From: CAMFLJ01 sp963702555
GTDB taxonomy: Bacteria; Actinomycetota; Acidimicrobiia; Acidimicrobiales; Acidimicrobilacustridaceae
Assembly: GCA_963702555.1 (NCBI GenBank)
Contig: CAVPCW010000010.1
Span: 558,001 to 622,000, forward strand
Direction of reading: 5' to 3'
Length of the DNA stretch: 64,000 nucleotides
The notes beneath the pieces are model-generated. The model did no database searches. It was not told where the DNA came from and saw only the letters and a program-made list of their open reading frames with translations. The first letter of the stretch is position 1, and every line of letters starts with the position of its first letter. Shown here one piece after another: positions 9,049 to 16,974 of the stretch. A program made the position numbers and the translations under genes.

Positions 9049-10209
9049 GTGAGGGTCCTGCTGTTCACCGGCAAGGGCGGTGTCGGCAAGACCACCGTCG
9101 CCGCCGCCACCGCGGTCCGCTGCGCGGCGGCGGGCCACCGCACCCTGATCGTCTCCACCGATCCGGCCCACAGCCTGGCCGACGCCTTCGACCTGCCCCT
9201 GGGCGACGCACCGACCCGCATCGGCGAGCACCTCTCGGGTCAGCAGCTCGACACCCGTGTCCGCCTCGAGCGCTCGTGGGGCGACATCCGGGCGTGGCTC
9301 CTCGACGTGCTCGCCTGGGCGGGGGTCGAGGGCATCGAGGCCGAGGAGCTCGCGGTGGTGCCCGGCCTCGACGAGGTGTTCGCCCTCGCCGACCTGGCCG
9401 ACCACGCCGACAGCGGCGACTGGGACGTCATCGTCGTCGACTGCGCCCCCACGGCGGAGACCCTCCGGCTGCTCTCCCTGCCCGACGTGCTCGGCTGGTA
9501 CGTGGACCGGCTCTTCCCGGTGGGCCGCCGCCTCAACAAGGTCGTGGCGCCGGTCCTCGGACGGGTCACCTCGCTCCCGGTGGCCGGCGACGAGGTCTTC
9601 TCGGCCGGTCAGCAGGTCTTCGACCGCCTGGAGGCCGTGCGCACCCTGCTGGCCGACGGCGAGCGCTCGAGCGTCCGCCTGGTGGTCACCCCGGAGCGGC
9701 TGGTCGTCGCCGAGGCCCGGCGCACCCACACCTATCTCTCCCTGTTCGGCTACGGCGTCGACGCCGTGGTGGCCAACCGGCTGCTCCCGGACGCCGTCGA
9801 CGACCCCTGGTTCGACTTCTGGAAGGCCGCCCACGCGGAGCAGCTCACCGCCATCTCGGAGGGCTTCGCCCCCGTGCCGATCCTGCGCTCGGAGCTGCGG
9901 CCGTCGGAGCCGATCGGCTGCGCCGCCCTGGCCTCGTTCGCCGACGACCTGTACGGCGAGCTCGACCCCACGGCGGTGCTGCACGAGGGGCACCCGCTGC
10001 GGGTGGAGAGCCACGACGGCTCCCGGCGCCTGATCCAGGCCCTCCCGTTCGGGTCGAAGGACGAGTTGTCGCTCGCCCGCCGCGACGACGAGCTGATCAT
10101 CAGCGTGGGCCCCTATCGTCGGTCGATCGTGCTCCCCGACTCGCTCCGCAGCCGCCAGGTCACCGATGCCCGCCTCGACGACGGCGAGCTGGTGGTGGAG
10201 TTCTCGTGA
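9049..10209 (+). CDS. ArsA/Get3-like ATPase with C-terminal HSP20-like domain
   Basis: 386 residues. The deviant Walker A motif GKGGVGKTT is at residues 8-16, followed by STDPAHSLADAF (switch I region) and VIVVDCAPTAETLRL (switch II). The last 80 residues (LPFGSKDELSLARR onward) look like the small all-beta HSP20/alpha-crystallin-like domain that actinobacterial and chloroplast ArsA homologues carry. The family hydrolyses ATP to ferry membrane proteins or metalloids. No ars genes are nearby, so an arsenite pump role is unlikely. GTG start 8 bases after the SRPBCC gene; GTGA overlap with the next gene. Confidence 0.88.
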   Translation: MRVLLFTGKGGVGKTTVAAATAVRCAAAGHRTLIVSTDPAHSLADAFDLPLGDAPTRIGEHLSGQQLDTRVRLERSWGDIRAWLLDVLAWAGVEGIEAEELAVVPGLDEVFALADLADHADSGDWDVIVVDCAPTAETLRLLSLPDVLGWYVDRLFPVGRRLNKVVAPVLGRVTSLPVAGDEVFSAGQQVFDRLEAVRTLLADGERSSVRLVVTPERLVVAEARRTHTYLSLFGYGVDAVVANRLLPDAVDDPWFDFWKAAHAEQLTAISEGFAPVPILRSELRPSEPIGCAALASFADDLYGELDPTAVLHEGHPLRVESHDGSRRLIQALPFGSKDELSLARRDDELIISVGPYRRSIVLPDSLRSRQVTDARLDDGELVVEFS

Positions 10210-10550
10210 GCCCGACCGACGACCCGGTCGACGACGGCGCCGACAGCGGGGGCGACGACACCGGCGCCGACGGTCCTGACGGCCTCGAACCGCTCCAGGC
10301 GGCCGCCCGCCAGCTGATCTCGGCCGCCCGGGCCTTCCTCGACGCCGCCGAGGCGGTGGTCGACGACCCCGAGGCGGTGGAGAAGGTGGTCGCGGTCGTC
10401 TCGGAGACCGCCAAGGAGGCCGCCAAGGTCGCCGGAGCGGCCGGTCGCAGGGCGGCACGGGCGGCGTCGTCCGCGACCGGCAAGGGCACGGGGGACCACG
10501 ACGACGACGAGGGCGGCGAGGGCCCGGTGCAGCCCATACCCGTCGGTTGA
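10206..10550 (+). CDS. Small hypothetical protein with alanine-rich helix
   Basis: 114 residues. An acidic, glycine-rich head (about 28 residues) is followed by a long alanine/valine-rich amphipathic helix (residues about 30-85, with AARAFLDAAEAVVDD) and a Gly/Asp tail. No membrane segment or recognised domain. The GTG overlaps the stop of the ArsA-like gene (GTGA), so it is translationally coupled to it and may be a partner. Function unknown. Confidence 0.65.
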   Translation: MSPTDDPVDDGADSGGDDTGADGPDGLEPLQAAARQLISAARAFLDAAEAVVDDPEAVEKVVAVVSETAKEAAKVAGAAGRRAARAASSATGKGTGDHDDDEGGEGPVQPIPVG

Positions 10551-10559
10551 GGAGCCGCA

Positions 10560-10577
10560 CTCACCCGAATGGGTGAG
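10560..10577. terminator. Short hairpin after the ArsA-like operon
   Basis: Perfect 7-bp stem CTCACCC/GGGTGAG with a GAAT loop, ten bases after the stop at 10550. There is no T-run directly after it, so it would be a weak or factor-assisted terminator. It argues against a GTG start at 10569 for the next gene, because that start would lie inside the hairpin. Confidence 0.45.
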
Positions 10578-10640
10578 GACGCTGGTCCCGACGGCCCACT
10601 TTTCGCTCAACCCGGGCCCTCCGGGCGCCGAGAAGAACCC

Positions 10641-12647
10641 ATGCGGCTGCTCCAGCTCTCCCTCGAATCCGGTGAGCACGCGGCCCTCGATCTCCACCCG
10701 TTGCTGTCGGTGGTCCAGGGCCTCGATGAACGTGCTCGTGATCGTCTCATCCGTACCGTGGCGGCGATCGCCGCCGGTGCCGAGCCCCCCTGCGCGGGGA
10801 TGGCCGAGGCCCACGGGGTGATGTTGCCGCTCGACGAGGCCAACATCGCGCTGCTCGACCTGCGTACCGAGGCCGACCCGATCGTGCGTCGCGGCGACCT
10901 CCCCGGTGCCGTCGGCGACGGCTCGGAGAGCAGTGTCGACCCCTCCGAGGACCCGGTCGACGAGCTCCTGCGCAACGCACCCGAAGGCGTGCACCCCGAG
11001 CTCGACGCCGCCCGCCGCCACCACCACGACACCCGCGAGGCCCTCCGGGTCCTGCGCGAGATGTCCGACGACACCGCCCGTCTGGTCACCGAGGCCGCCG
11101 AGGAGCGCCGCCGCCTGAGCGACGCCATCGCCGACGCCTCCCTCGGCGAGGACCGCGTCGAGTCCGACGTCGACGAGGTGGCCGCCCTCGAAGCCGACCT
11201 GGCCGCGCTCGACGCCGGCATCGCCGAGCTCACCGCCCTCGACCTCGAGCCGGTCCGGGTGCTGCTCGACGCCATCGAGAACCCCGAGCCGCAGCAGGAC
11301 GTCCCGCACCCCGCCGCCCAGGCCCTGGTGGCCGAGATCGTCCGCCTCCACGGTGAGGTCGCCGACCTCGAGGCCCGTATGGAGGCCGAGGGCCGCGGTC
11401 CGGTCACCGCCCTCGCCCGCCTCGATGTCGCCCGCATCGAGGCCCAGGCCGCCGAGCTGGCCCTGACCCGTCCGCCGGTGTCCAGCGACGACGAGGAAGA
11501 GCTCCGTCAGGCCCACGAGGTGGTCCTCGAGGCCGAGCAGAAGGCCTCCGGCTTCCGCTCCCGCTCCGGGCAGCGCAAGCTCGCCACCGCCCTCGCCGTG
11601 CAGCAGGAGATCCTCGACCGGGTCGGCTACCCGACCTGGAGCGCCTATGTCATGGGCGCCAGCCTCATGGGGATCGACGAGCAGGCCAAGGCCCGCCTCG
11701 AACGGGCGGAGGCCGAGCTGGCCGCGGCCGAGGAGGCGTGGGAGCACATCTCCGCCGTCCTCGACGACGACCCCGACCACCACGCCCTGCTCGACCAGCT
11801 CGAGGAGGCCGAGGTCCAGGCCATCAGCGTGCTGCTCGAGTGCCAGGCCCCGGTCCCCGAAGAGCGCGAGGACCTCGAGCCGGCCCTCCGGGAGCTCACC
11901 GTCCCGGCAAACTCGGCCAGCGAGGACGACCTCGTCGCCACCCTCGCCCACTCGCTGCACAACCTCGGCCTCCAGGTCGACCACACCCAGCCGGAGCGGG
12001 TCCTCGTGACCGCCCACGCCCTGCTGGAGGAGTTCGCCGGCGTGCCGGCCCGGGTCGAGGAGCTCACCGCCGAGCGCCGTCGCCTCGAGGCGCAGCTCGC
12101 CGACGCCCGCTCGCGGGCCGAGGCCAAGGCGTGGGAGGACCTCGAAGCCGCTGTCGACCGCCCGGCCACCGAGCGGATCGCCCAGATCGAGGCCGAACTG
12201 GTCGCCGCCCGTGCCGCCGAGGAGGACCTCGCCGAGGCCCTCGAAGGCCGGCAGGCGCTCGTCGAGGCCGCCACCCTGGCCGAGCGGGCGGCCAGCCGCC
12301 GTGCCCGTGCCGCCGGCCTGGCCGTGCTCGACCACGAACCCGCCGCCGCCCTCGACCCCGACCAGCTGTGGTCCGAGGTCGACCCCGAGGCGATCGAGCT
12401 GTACCTGATGGCCCGCCTGTCTGCGATCCGTGAGGTCTCCTACGCCGGATCGGTCCCGATGGTGCTCGTCGACACGTTCCGGGGTCTCCCCGAGGACGCC
12501 GTCCGGGAGCTTCTCGGCGCCGTCGCCCGCATGACGGAGTCGGCTCAGATCCTGCTGCTCACCGACGACGCCCTCGTGGCCTCGTGGGCCGTCGAGCAGG
12601 GCATCGAGCGGGCCGCCGTCGTCAGCGTCGCCCCCGTCTACGCCTGA
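10641..12647 (+). CDS. SMC/RecN-like coiled-coil protein lacking a P-loop
   Basis: 668 residues. The plan is that of an SMC-type ATPase: a short N-terminal beta segment, about 450 residues of Glu/Ala/Arg/Leu-rich coiled coil (roughly residues 115-590) and a C-terminal head. Where the Walker A loop should be, the sequence reads LLSVVQGLDERARDRLIRTV, without GxxGxGK. The C-terminal head keeps the outline of an SbcC/RecN head (ELYLMARLSAIRE, then VPMVLVDTF as Walker B and QILLLTDD as the switch strand), but the Walker B glutamate is replaced by threonine and the D-loop reads GLPEDAVRE. It therefore looks like a pseudo-ATPase. ATG at 10641 is preferred over the earlier GTG at 10569. Flanking genes do not indicate its role. 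Confidence 0.7.
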   Translation: MRLLQLSLESGEHAALDLHPLLSVVQGLDERARDRLIRTVAAIAAGAEPPCAGMAEAHGVMLPLDEANIALLDLRTEADPIVRRGDLPGAVGDGSESSVDPSEDPVDELLRNAPEGVHPELDAARRHHHDTREALRVLREMSDDTARLVTEAAEERRRLSDAIADASLGEDRVESDVDEVAALEADLAALDAGIAELTALDLEPVRVLLDAIENPEPQQDVPHPAAQALVAEIVRLHGEVADLEARMEAEGRGPVTALARLDVARIEAQAAELALTRPPVSSDDEEELRQAHEVVLEAEQKASGFRSRSGQRKLATALAVQQEILDRVGYPTWSAYVMGASLMGIDEQAKARLERAEAELAAAEEAWEHISAVLDDDPDHHALLDQLEEAEVQAISVLLECQAPVPEEREDLEPALRELTVPANSASEDDLVATLAHSLHNLGLQVDHTQPERVLVTAHALLEEFAGVPARVEELTAERRRLEAQLADARSRAEAKAWEDLEAAVDRPATERIAQIEAELVAARAAEEDLAEALEGRQALVEAATLAERAASRRARAAGLAVLDHEPAAALDPDQLWSEVDPEAIELYLMARLSAIREVSYAGSVPMVLVDTFRGLPEDAVRELLGAVARMTESAQILLLTDDALVASWAVEQGIERAAVVSVAPVYA

Positions 12648-12705
12648 GCACCGCACCGGCAGGCCGGGCCAGCCACCCCATGGGACCGCGGTGATCGGAT
12701 CGGCC

Positions 12706-12711
12706 TACGAT
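12706..12711 (+). promoter_or_regulatory. Predicted -10 box (TACGAT) for the eRF1-like gene
   Basis: TACGAT 29 bases before the GTG at 12741, with a GGAGG-type ribosome site in between (AGGAGG near 12731-12736). This is a normal leadered arrangement, in contrast to the leaderless genes elsewhere. Confidence 0.4.
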
Positions 12712-12740
12712 CGGGGCACCAGCCGGATCGAGGAGGCGCC

Positions 12741-13859
12741 GTGCCCGTGATCACCGAAGCCGCCATCAAGGACCTCGCCGGGTTCAGGAGCGACGACGCA
12801 CCCGTCGTCAGCTGCTACCTCGACGTCGACGGCCGCCGTCAGGTGCGGCCCCAGGACATCGAGCGGCGAGTAGCAGCGCTGGTGAAGGAGGCGGCGAACG
12901 GCCCGTCGGGCGATGCCATCGGCGCCGACCTCGACCGCATCACCGAGCACGTCGCCAAGCACCTCGACCGGTCCGGCGTCCGCGGCCTCGCCATCTTCTC
13001 GTGCGCCCCGAAGGGCCTCTGGCAGGTCATCGGCCTGCCCGTCCCCGTCGCCAACCGCATCGTGGTCAACCAGTCGCCGGCGGTCGGCACCCTCGAGTCG
13101 ATCGTGCAGGAGCTCGAGCCCCTCGGCGTGCTGCTCGTCGACCGCCAGCGGGCGCGCATGTTCGTCTTCCAGTTCGGTGAGCTGATCGAGCACAGCGAGC
13201 TGTTCGAGGCCCTGCCCCGCGACTACGACGAGATCGACGACGCCGGCCGCGGCCAGCACGACCGCCTCCAGGACCACACCGACGAGCTGGCCACCCAGCA
13301 CCTGCGCCACTCGGCCGAGGTCGCCTTCCGGCTCTACCAGGACAACGGCTTCGGGCGGCTCAGCATCGGTGCCTCCGACGAGATCAACGCCGCCATCGAG
13401 CCCCTGCTCCACCCGTACCTGCGCGAGCGCCTGTCGCCGCGGATCGCGGTCGGCGCCGGCGCGTCGGAGCCCGAGGTGCGGGCCGCGGCCCTCGTGGTCG
13501 AGCAGGAGGTCGAGCGGGCCAAGGAGGCCACCCTCGTCGCCAAGCTCCGCGATGCCGTCGGGGCCGGGGGCAAGGCCGTGGTCGGGCTCCCCGACACCCT
13601 CGCCGCGCTGAACGAGCGTCGGGCCGCCACCCTCCTGGTCTCGGAGGGCTACACCGAGACGGGCTGGCGCTGTGCCTGCGGCGCCCTCGCCGCCAAGGGC
13701 CCCACGTGCCCGGTCGACGGCCAGGCGATGGAGCACGTCGACGACGTCATCCACGACGTGGTCGACGTCGCCCTCGGCCAGAGCTGCCACGTCGAGGTGT
13801 GCGTGGGCAACGCCGACCTCGACGTGCTGGGCCGCATCGGCGCCCTGCTGCGCTACTGA
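12741..13859 (+). CDS. Archaeo-eukaryotic release factor-like protein (baeRF, Rv2629-like)
   Basis: 372 residues resembling bacterial homologues of eRF1/Vms1. The N-terminus VVSCYLDVDGRR is typical of this family, a middle strand LLVDRQRARMFVFQFGE matches the second domain, and the C-terminus carries a putative zinc ribbon (CACG and CPVDG cysteines, near residues 313-325). The mycobacterial relative Rv2629 has been linked to hibernation or dormancy; a ribosome-rescue or peptidyl-tRNA role is proposed for relatives. I cannot see the GGQ catalytic motif, so peptidyl-tRNA hydrolysis is not implied. GTG start with AGGAGG about five bases upstream. Confidence 0.75.
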   Translation: MPVITEAAIKDLAGFRSDDAPVVSCYLDVDGRRQVRPQDIERRVAALVKEAANGPSGDAIGADLDRITEHVAKHLDRSGVRGLAIFSCAPKGLWQVIGLPVPVANRIVVNQSPAVGTLESIVQELEPLGVLLVDRQRARMFVFQFGELIEHSELFEALPRDYDEIDDAGRGQHDRLQDHTDELATQHLRHSAEVAFRLYQDNGFGRLSIGASDEINAAIEPLLHPYLRERLSPRIAVGAGASEPEVRAAALVVEQEVERAKEATLVAKLRDAVGAGGKAVVGLPDTLAALNERRAATLLVSEGYTETGWRCACGALAAKGPTCPVDGQAMEHVDDVIHDVVDVALGQSCHVEVCVGNADLDVLGRIGALLRY

Positions 13860-13869
13860 GCCGCCGGAG

Positions 13870-14855
13870 GTGACCCTCGCCATCGGTCTCGACGTCGGGG
13901 GCACCAAGGTGCTCGCGGTGGTCGTCGACACCACCGACCCCACCTCCGTCCTCGTCTCGCACCGCGTGCCCACGCCGGGGAAGGCCCCCGACCTCGTGGC
14001 CGCGCTGATCGACGCCTCCCGCCACGTGCTCGACGAGGTCGAGGCCAAGGGCCTCGGCGCCGTCGCCGCGGTCGGTGTGGGCCTTCCCGGCCTGGTCGAC
14101 CTCGACGGCACCCTCCGCGCCGCGCCCAACCTCCACGGCGGGGTCGGCGCCGCCATCCGCGGCCCGCTGGCCGACGCCCTCGGGTTTCCGGTCGTGGTCG
14201 ACAACGACGCCAACTGCGCGGCCTGGGCCGAGGTCGTGGCCGGCGCCGGCAGGGGAGAGGGCCACGTCGTGCTCGTCACCCTGGGCACCGGCATCGGCGG
14301 CGGCATCGTCGTCGACGGCCGCCTCCAGGACGGGGCCCACGGGTTCGCCGGCGAGCCCGGCCACATGGTGGTCGACCCCAACGGGCCGCTGTGCCCCTGT
14401 GGCCGCCACGGCTGCTGGGAGCGCTACGCCTCCGGCAATGGGCTCGGCGTACCTGGGCCGCGAGGCGGCCACGCGGGGCGACGCGCCCGGGCTGGCCGGT
14501 CACGCCGGCGGTGACATCGAGGCGATCCGGGGCGAGCACGTCGCCGCCGCGGCGCGGGCGGGCGACGCCGGTGCGTTGGCCGTGCTCGACGAGTTCGCGT
14601 GGCTGGCTCGGGTTGGGCGTGGCCAACCTGGTCAACATCCTCGACCCCGGGCTGGTGCTCGTCGGCGGTGGGCTGGCCGACGTGGCCGATCTCTTCCTCG
14701 ATCAGGCCCGCGCCCGCTTCTCCCGCGAGGTCATGGGCTCGGCCGACCGGCCCCCGGCCCGCCTCGAGGTGGCCACCCTCGGGTCCGACGCCGGGGCGAT
14801 CGGCGCCGCGCTGCGGGCGGCACCGGCACCACTGCCGCCGTTCGCCACGAGGTGA
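13870..14855 (+). CDS. ROK-family sugar kinase (glucokinase-like), two frameshifts
   Basis: About 327 residues after removing two inserted bases (near 14438 and 14608). ATP-binding DVGGTK is at residues 8-13, sugar-binding GEPGH and VDNDAN are present, and the ROK zinc motif reads CPCGRHGCWE. The restored frames read ASGNGLAYLGREAA and EFAWWLGLGVANLVN. ROK glucokinases phosphorylate glucose with ATP or polyphosphate; sugar specificity cannot be fixed here. GTG start lies 10 bases after the eRF1-like stop and overlaps a GGAGG. A second ROK kinase occurs at 35828. Confidence 0.85.
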
Positions 14856-14889
14856 GCAAAGGGGTTCCGGGGCGCCTCGCGCCAGCCGA

Positions 14890-14895
14890 TACCCT
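14890..14895 (+). promoter_or_regulatory. Predicted -10 box (TACCCT), leaderless alaC
   Basis: TACCCT ends six bases before the ATG at 14902, and no ribosome-binding site lies between. Transcription would begin at or next to the start codon. Confidence 0.45.
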
Positions 14896-14901
14896 CGCAG
14901 C

Positions 14902-16080
14902 ATGGAGTTCCGCCGGATCACGTCGCTGCCGCCCTACGTCTTCACGATCATCGACTCGCTGAAGGTCGAGGCTCGTCGAGCAGGGGCCGACGTCATCGAC
15001 CTGGGGTTCGGCAACCCGGACCTGCCCTCGCCCGACATCGCGGTCGAGAAGCTGTCCGAGGCGGCGCACAACACCCGCAACCACCGCTACTCCGCCAGCC
15101 GTGGCATCCCGAAGCTGCGCCAGGCCATCGCCGACTACTACCAGCGGCGCTTCGACGTCACCCTCGATCCCGACACCGAGGTCATCAACACCATCGGGGC
15201 CAAGGAGGGGTTCTCCCACCTGATGTGGACCCTCCTCCAGCCCGGCGACGCCGCGCTGGTGCCGTCGCCGTCGTACCCGATCCACATCTACGGCCCGCTC
15301 TTCGCCGGCGCCGACATCCGCGAGGTGCCCCTCGGCACCGGCGTCGACTTCTTCGAGAACCTGCGCGAGGCCTGGGAGTACTCCTGGCCCAAGCCCCGCG
15401 TCATCGTGATGTCGTTCCCGCACAACCCCACCACCACGTGCGTCGACGTCGACTTCATGCAGAAGGTCGTCGACTTCGCCCGTGAGCGCGACGTCGTCAT
15501 CGTCCACGACAACGCCTACGCCGACCTCGGCTTCGACGGGTACCGCCCGCCGTCCATCCTCCAGGCCGAAGGGGCCAAGGAGGTCGCCGTCGAGCTGTAC
15601 TCGATGACGAAGTCGTTCTCCATGGCCGGCTGGCGGGTGGCGTTCATGCTCGGGAACGCCGAGGTCGTCGCTGCGCTGGCGAAGCTCAAGAGCTACCTCG
15701 ACTACGGCACGTTCCAGCCCATCCAGATCGCCGCGACCGTCACGCTCAACGAGGCCTACGACTTCCCCAAGGAGGTCAACGGGATCTACCAGAGCCGGCG
15801 CGACACGCTCATCGACGGGCTGCACCGCATCGGCTGGGAGGTCGAGCCCCCGAAGGGCACGATGTTCACCTGGGCACCGATCCCCGAGGCCTACTCCGAC
15901 ATGGGTTCCGTCGAGTTCGCGTCGATGCTGGTGAAGGAGGCCCACGTGGCCGTCTCCCCGGGCGTCGGCTTCGGCCCGGGCGGCGACCGCCACGTGCGCT
16001 TCGCCCTCATCGAGAACGAGCAGCGCACCCTGCAGGCCGTGCGCAACCTCCGCCGGGCCCTCACCCGCCTCGAGGCCTGA
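14902..16080 (+). CDS. alaC: Alanine-type PLP aminotransferase
   Basis: 392-residue class I/II aminotransferase. It tracks AlaC closely along its length: RRITSLPPYVF at the start, GNPDLPSPD, the aspartate/tyrosine segment VHDNAYADLGFDG, the PLP-binding lysine in SMTKSFSMAGWR, and the substrate-carboxylate arginine in HVRFALIEN. AlaC makes alanine from pyruvate with glutamate as donor; related LL-diaminopimelate aminotransferases share the fold, so that activity is an alternative. It stands alone between the glucokinase and the ACT-domain gene and appears to have its own promoter. Confidence 0.85.
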   Translation: MEFRRITSLPPYVFTIIDSLKVEARRAGADVIDLGFGNPDLPSPDIAVEKLSEAAHNTRNHRYSASRGIPKLRQAIADYYQRRFDVTLDPDTEVINTIGAKEGFSHLMWTLLQPGDAALVPSPSYPIHIYGPLFAGADIREVPLGTGVDFFENLREAWEYSWPKPRVIVMSFPHNPTTTCVDVDFMQKVVDFARERDVVIVHDNAYADLGFDGYRPPSILQAEGAKEVAVELYSMTKSFSMAGWRVAFMLGNAEVVAALAKLKSYLDYGTFQPIQIAATVTLNEAYDFPKEVNGIYQSRRDTLIDGLHRIGWEVEPPKGTMFTWAPIPEAYSDMGSVEFASMLVKEAHVAVSPGVGFGPGGDRHVRFALIENEQRTLQAVRNLRRALTRLEA

Positions 16081-16160
16081 CGGCCGGCCCCTGACCAGGG
16101 GGTTGACGAGGGTTCGCGGGGAGGTCGCCGGGGCGAAACACCGTGTTCACGGTCGGTCCG

Positions 16161-16166
16161 TACGGT
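16161..16166 (+). promoter_or_regulatory. Predicted -10 box (TACGGT), leaderless ACT-domain gene
   Basis: TACGGT ends seven bases before the ATG at 16174 with no ribosome site in between, matching the leaderless pattern in this window. Confidence 0.45.
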
Positions 16167-16173
16167 GCGGCCC

Positions 16174-16869
16174 ATGAAGACCACCTACATCCTCCGGGTC
16201 TGGATGCCGGACCGTCCGGGTGCCCTCGGTGCCCTGGCGAGCCGGATCGGGGCGGTCGGTGGTGATCTCACCGGCATCGACATCCTCGAGCGGGGTGCCG
16301 GTCGGGCGATCGACGAGCTGGTCATCGAGCTGCCTCACGACGGTGCCGAGCTGGTCGAGCTCCTGCTCAACGAGATCCACCAGGTCGACGGGGTCGACGT
16401 CGAGGACATCCGCCTCGCGGTCGACGCCCTGCACGATCCCCGCCTCGACGCCCTCGAGACGGCGGCGGTCCTGGTGGGTGCCCCCACCCCCGACTCCGCC
16501 ATCGAGGAGCTGTGCTCGCACGCCGTGCGCACGGTGGGTGCGGCCTGGGGTGCGGTCGTCGACCTGGAGTCCGGCGAGATCGTCGTCACCGACGGCGAGG
16601 CCGAGACCCCTGCGGCGGGCTGGATCGTGGCCTTCGTGGCCGGCAGCCAGAGCTCGGCCCGGGTGGCCGACGGCGATCACGGGCCGGCCGACGTGGCCTG
16701 GGCCCCGCTTCCCTCGGCGGGCCTGGCGCTCGTGCTGGGTCGTAACGGAACGGCCTTCCGGGCCCGGGAACGGAGGCAGGCGGCGGCGTTGGCCCGCATC
16801 GTCGACACCCGGTTTCGCGAACTGAGAGCGATCGCCTCCCGCATGGCCCACCCCTCCATGACCCGCTAG
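16174..16869 (+). CDS. ACT-domain protein with C-terminal GAF-like region
   Basis: 231 residues. The N-terminal 75 residues form an ACT domain (ILRVWMPDRPGALGALASRI, with the PG dipeptide that binds amino-acid ligands). The remaining 140 residues look like a small GAF/PAS-like sensor: a helix, then strands (WGAVVDLESGEIVVTDG) and a C-terminal helix. There is no DNA-binding or catalytic domain, so it may sense a metabolite and act through a partner. It converges on glpK with a shared strong terminator. Function unknown. Confidence 0.7.
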   Translation: MKTTYILRVWMPDRPGALGALASRIGAVGGDLTGIDILERGAGRAIDELVIELPHDGAELVELLLNEIHQVDGVDVEDIRLAVDALHDPRLDALETAAVLVGAPTPDSAIEELCSHAVRTVGAAWGAVVDLESGEIVVTDGEAETPAAGWIVAFVAGSQSSARVADGDHGPADVAWAPLPSAGLALVLGRNGTAFRARERRQAAALARIVDTRFRELRAIASRMAHPSMTR

Positions 16870-16927
16870 ATCCGCGGCGGATCCCCCGACGGAGCGTCCC
16901 GGTCCCCCCTCCGGTTCCAGCTCTGTC

Positions 16928-16960
16928 CCGCCGGTGGCCGACTCGTTCGGCCACCGGCGG
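16928..16960. terminator. Bidirectional intrinsic terminator
   Basis: Perfect 14-bp stem (16928-16941 with 16947-16960) around a CTCGT loop, followed by TTT on the plus strand. It sits between the convergent ACT-domain gene and glpK and can serve both. Confidence 0.85.
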
Positions 16961-16974
16961 TTTCGCGTCCGGGG

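Noticed and set aside
10569..10640. Earlier GTG start for the SMC-like protein
   Set aside because: It lies in the loop of a hairpin, lacks a ribosome site, and adds 24 residues with no resemblance to the SMC-type beginning that starts at 10641.
10113..12656. 847-codon minus-strand open frame opposite the SMC-like gene
   Set aside because: Composition is dominated by Gly, Leu, Val and Asp without any motif; the plus-strand frame has a coherent coiled coil and proper coupling signals.
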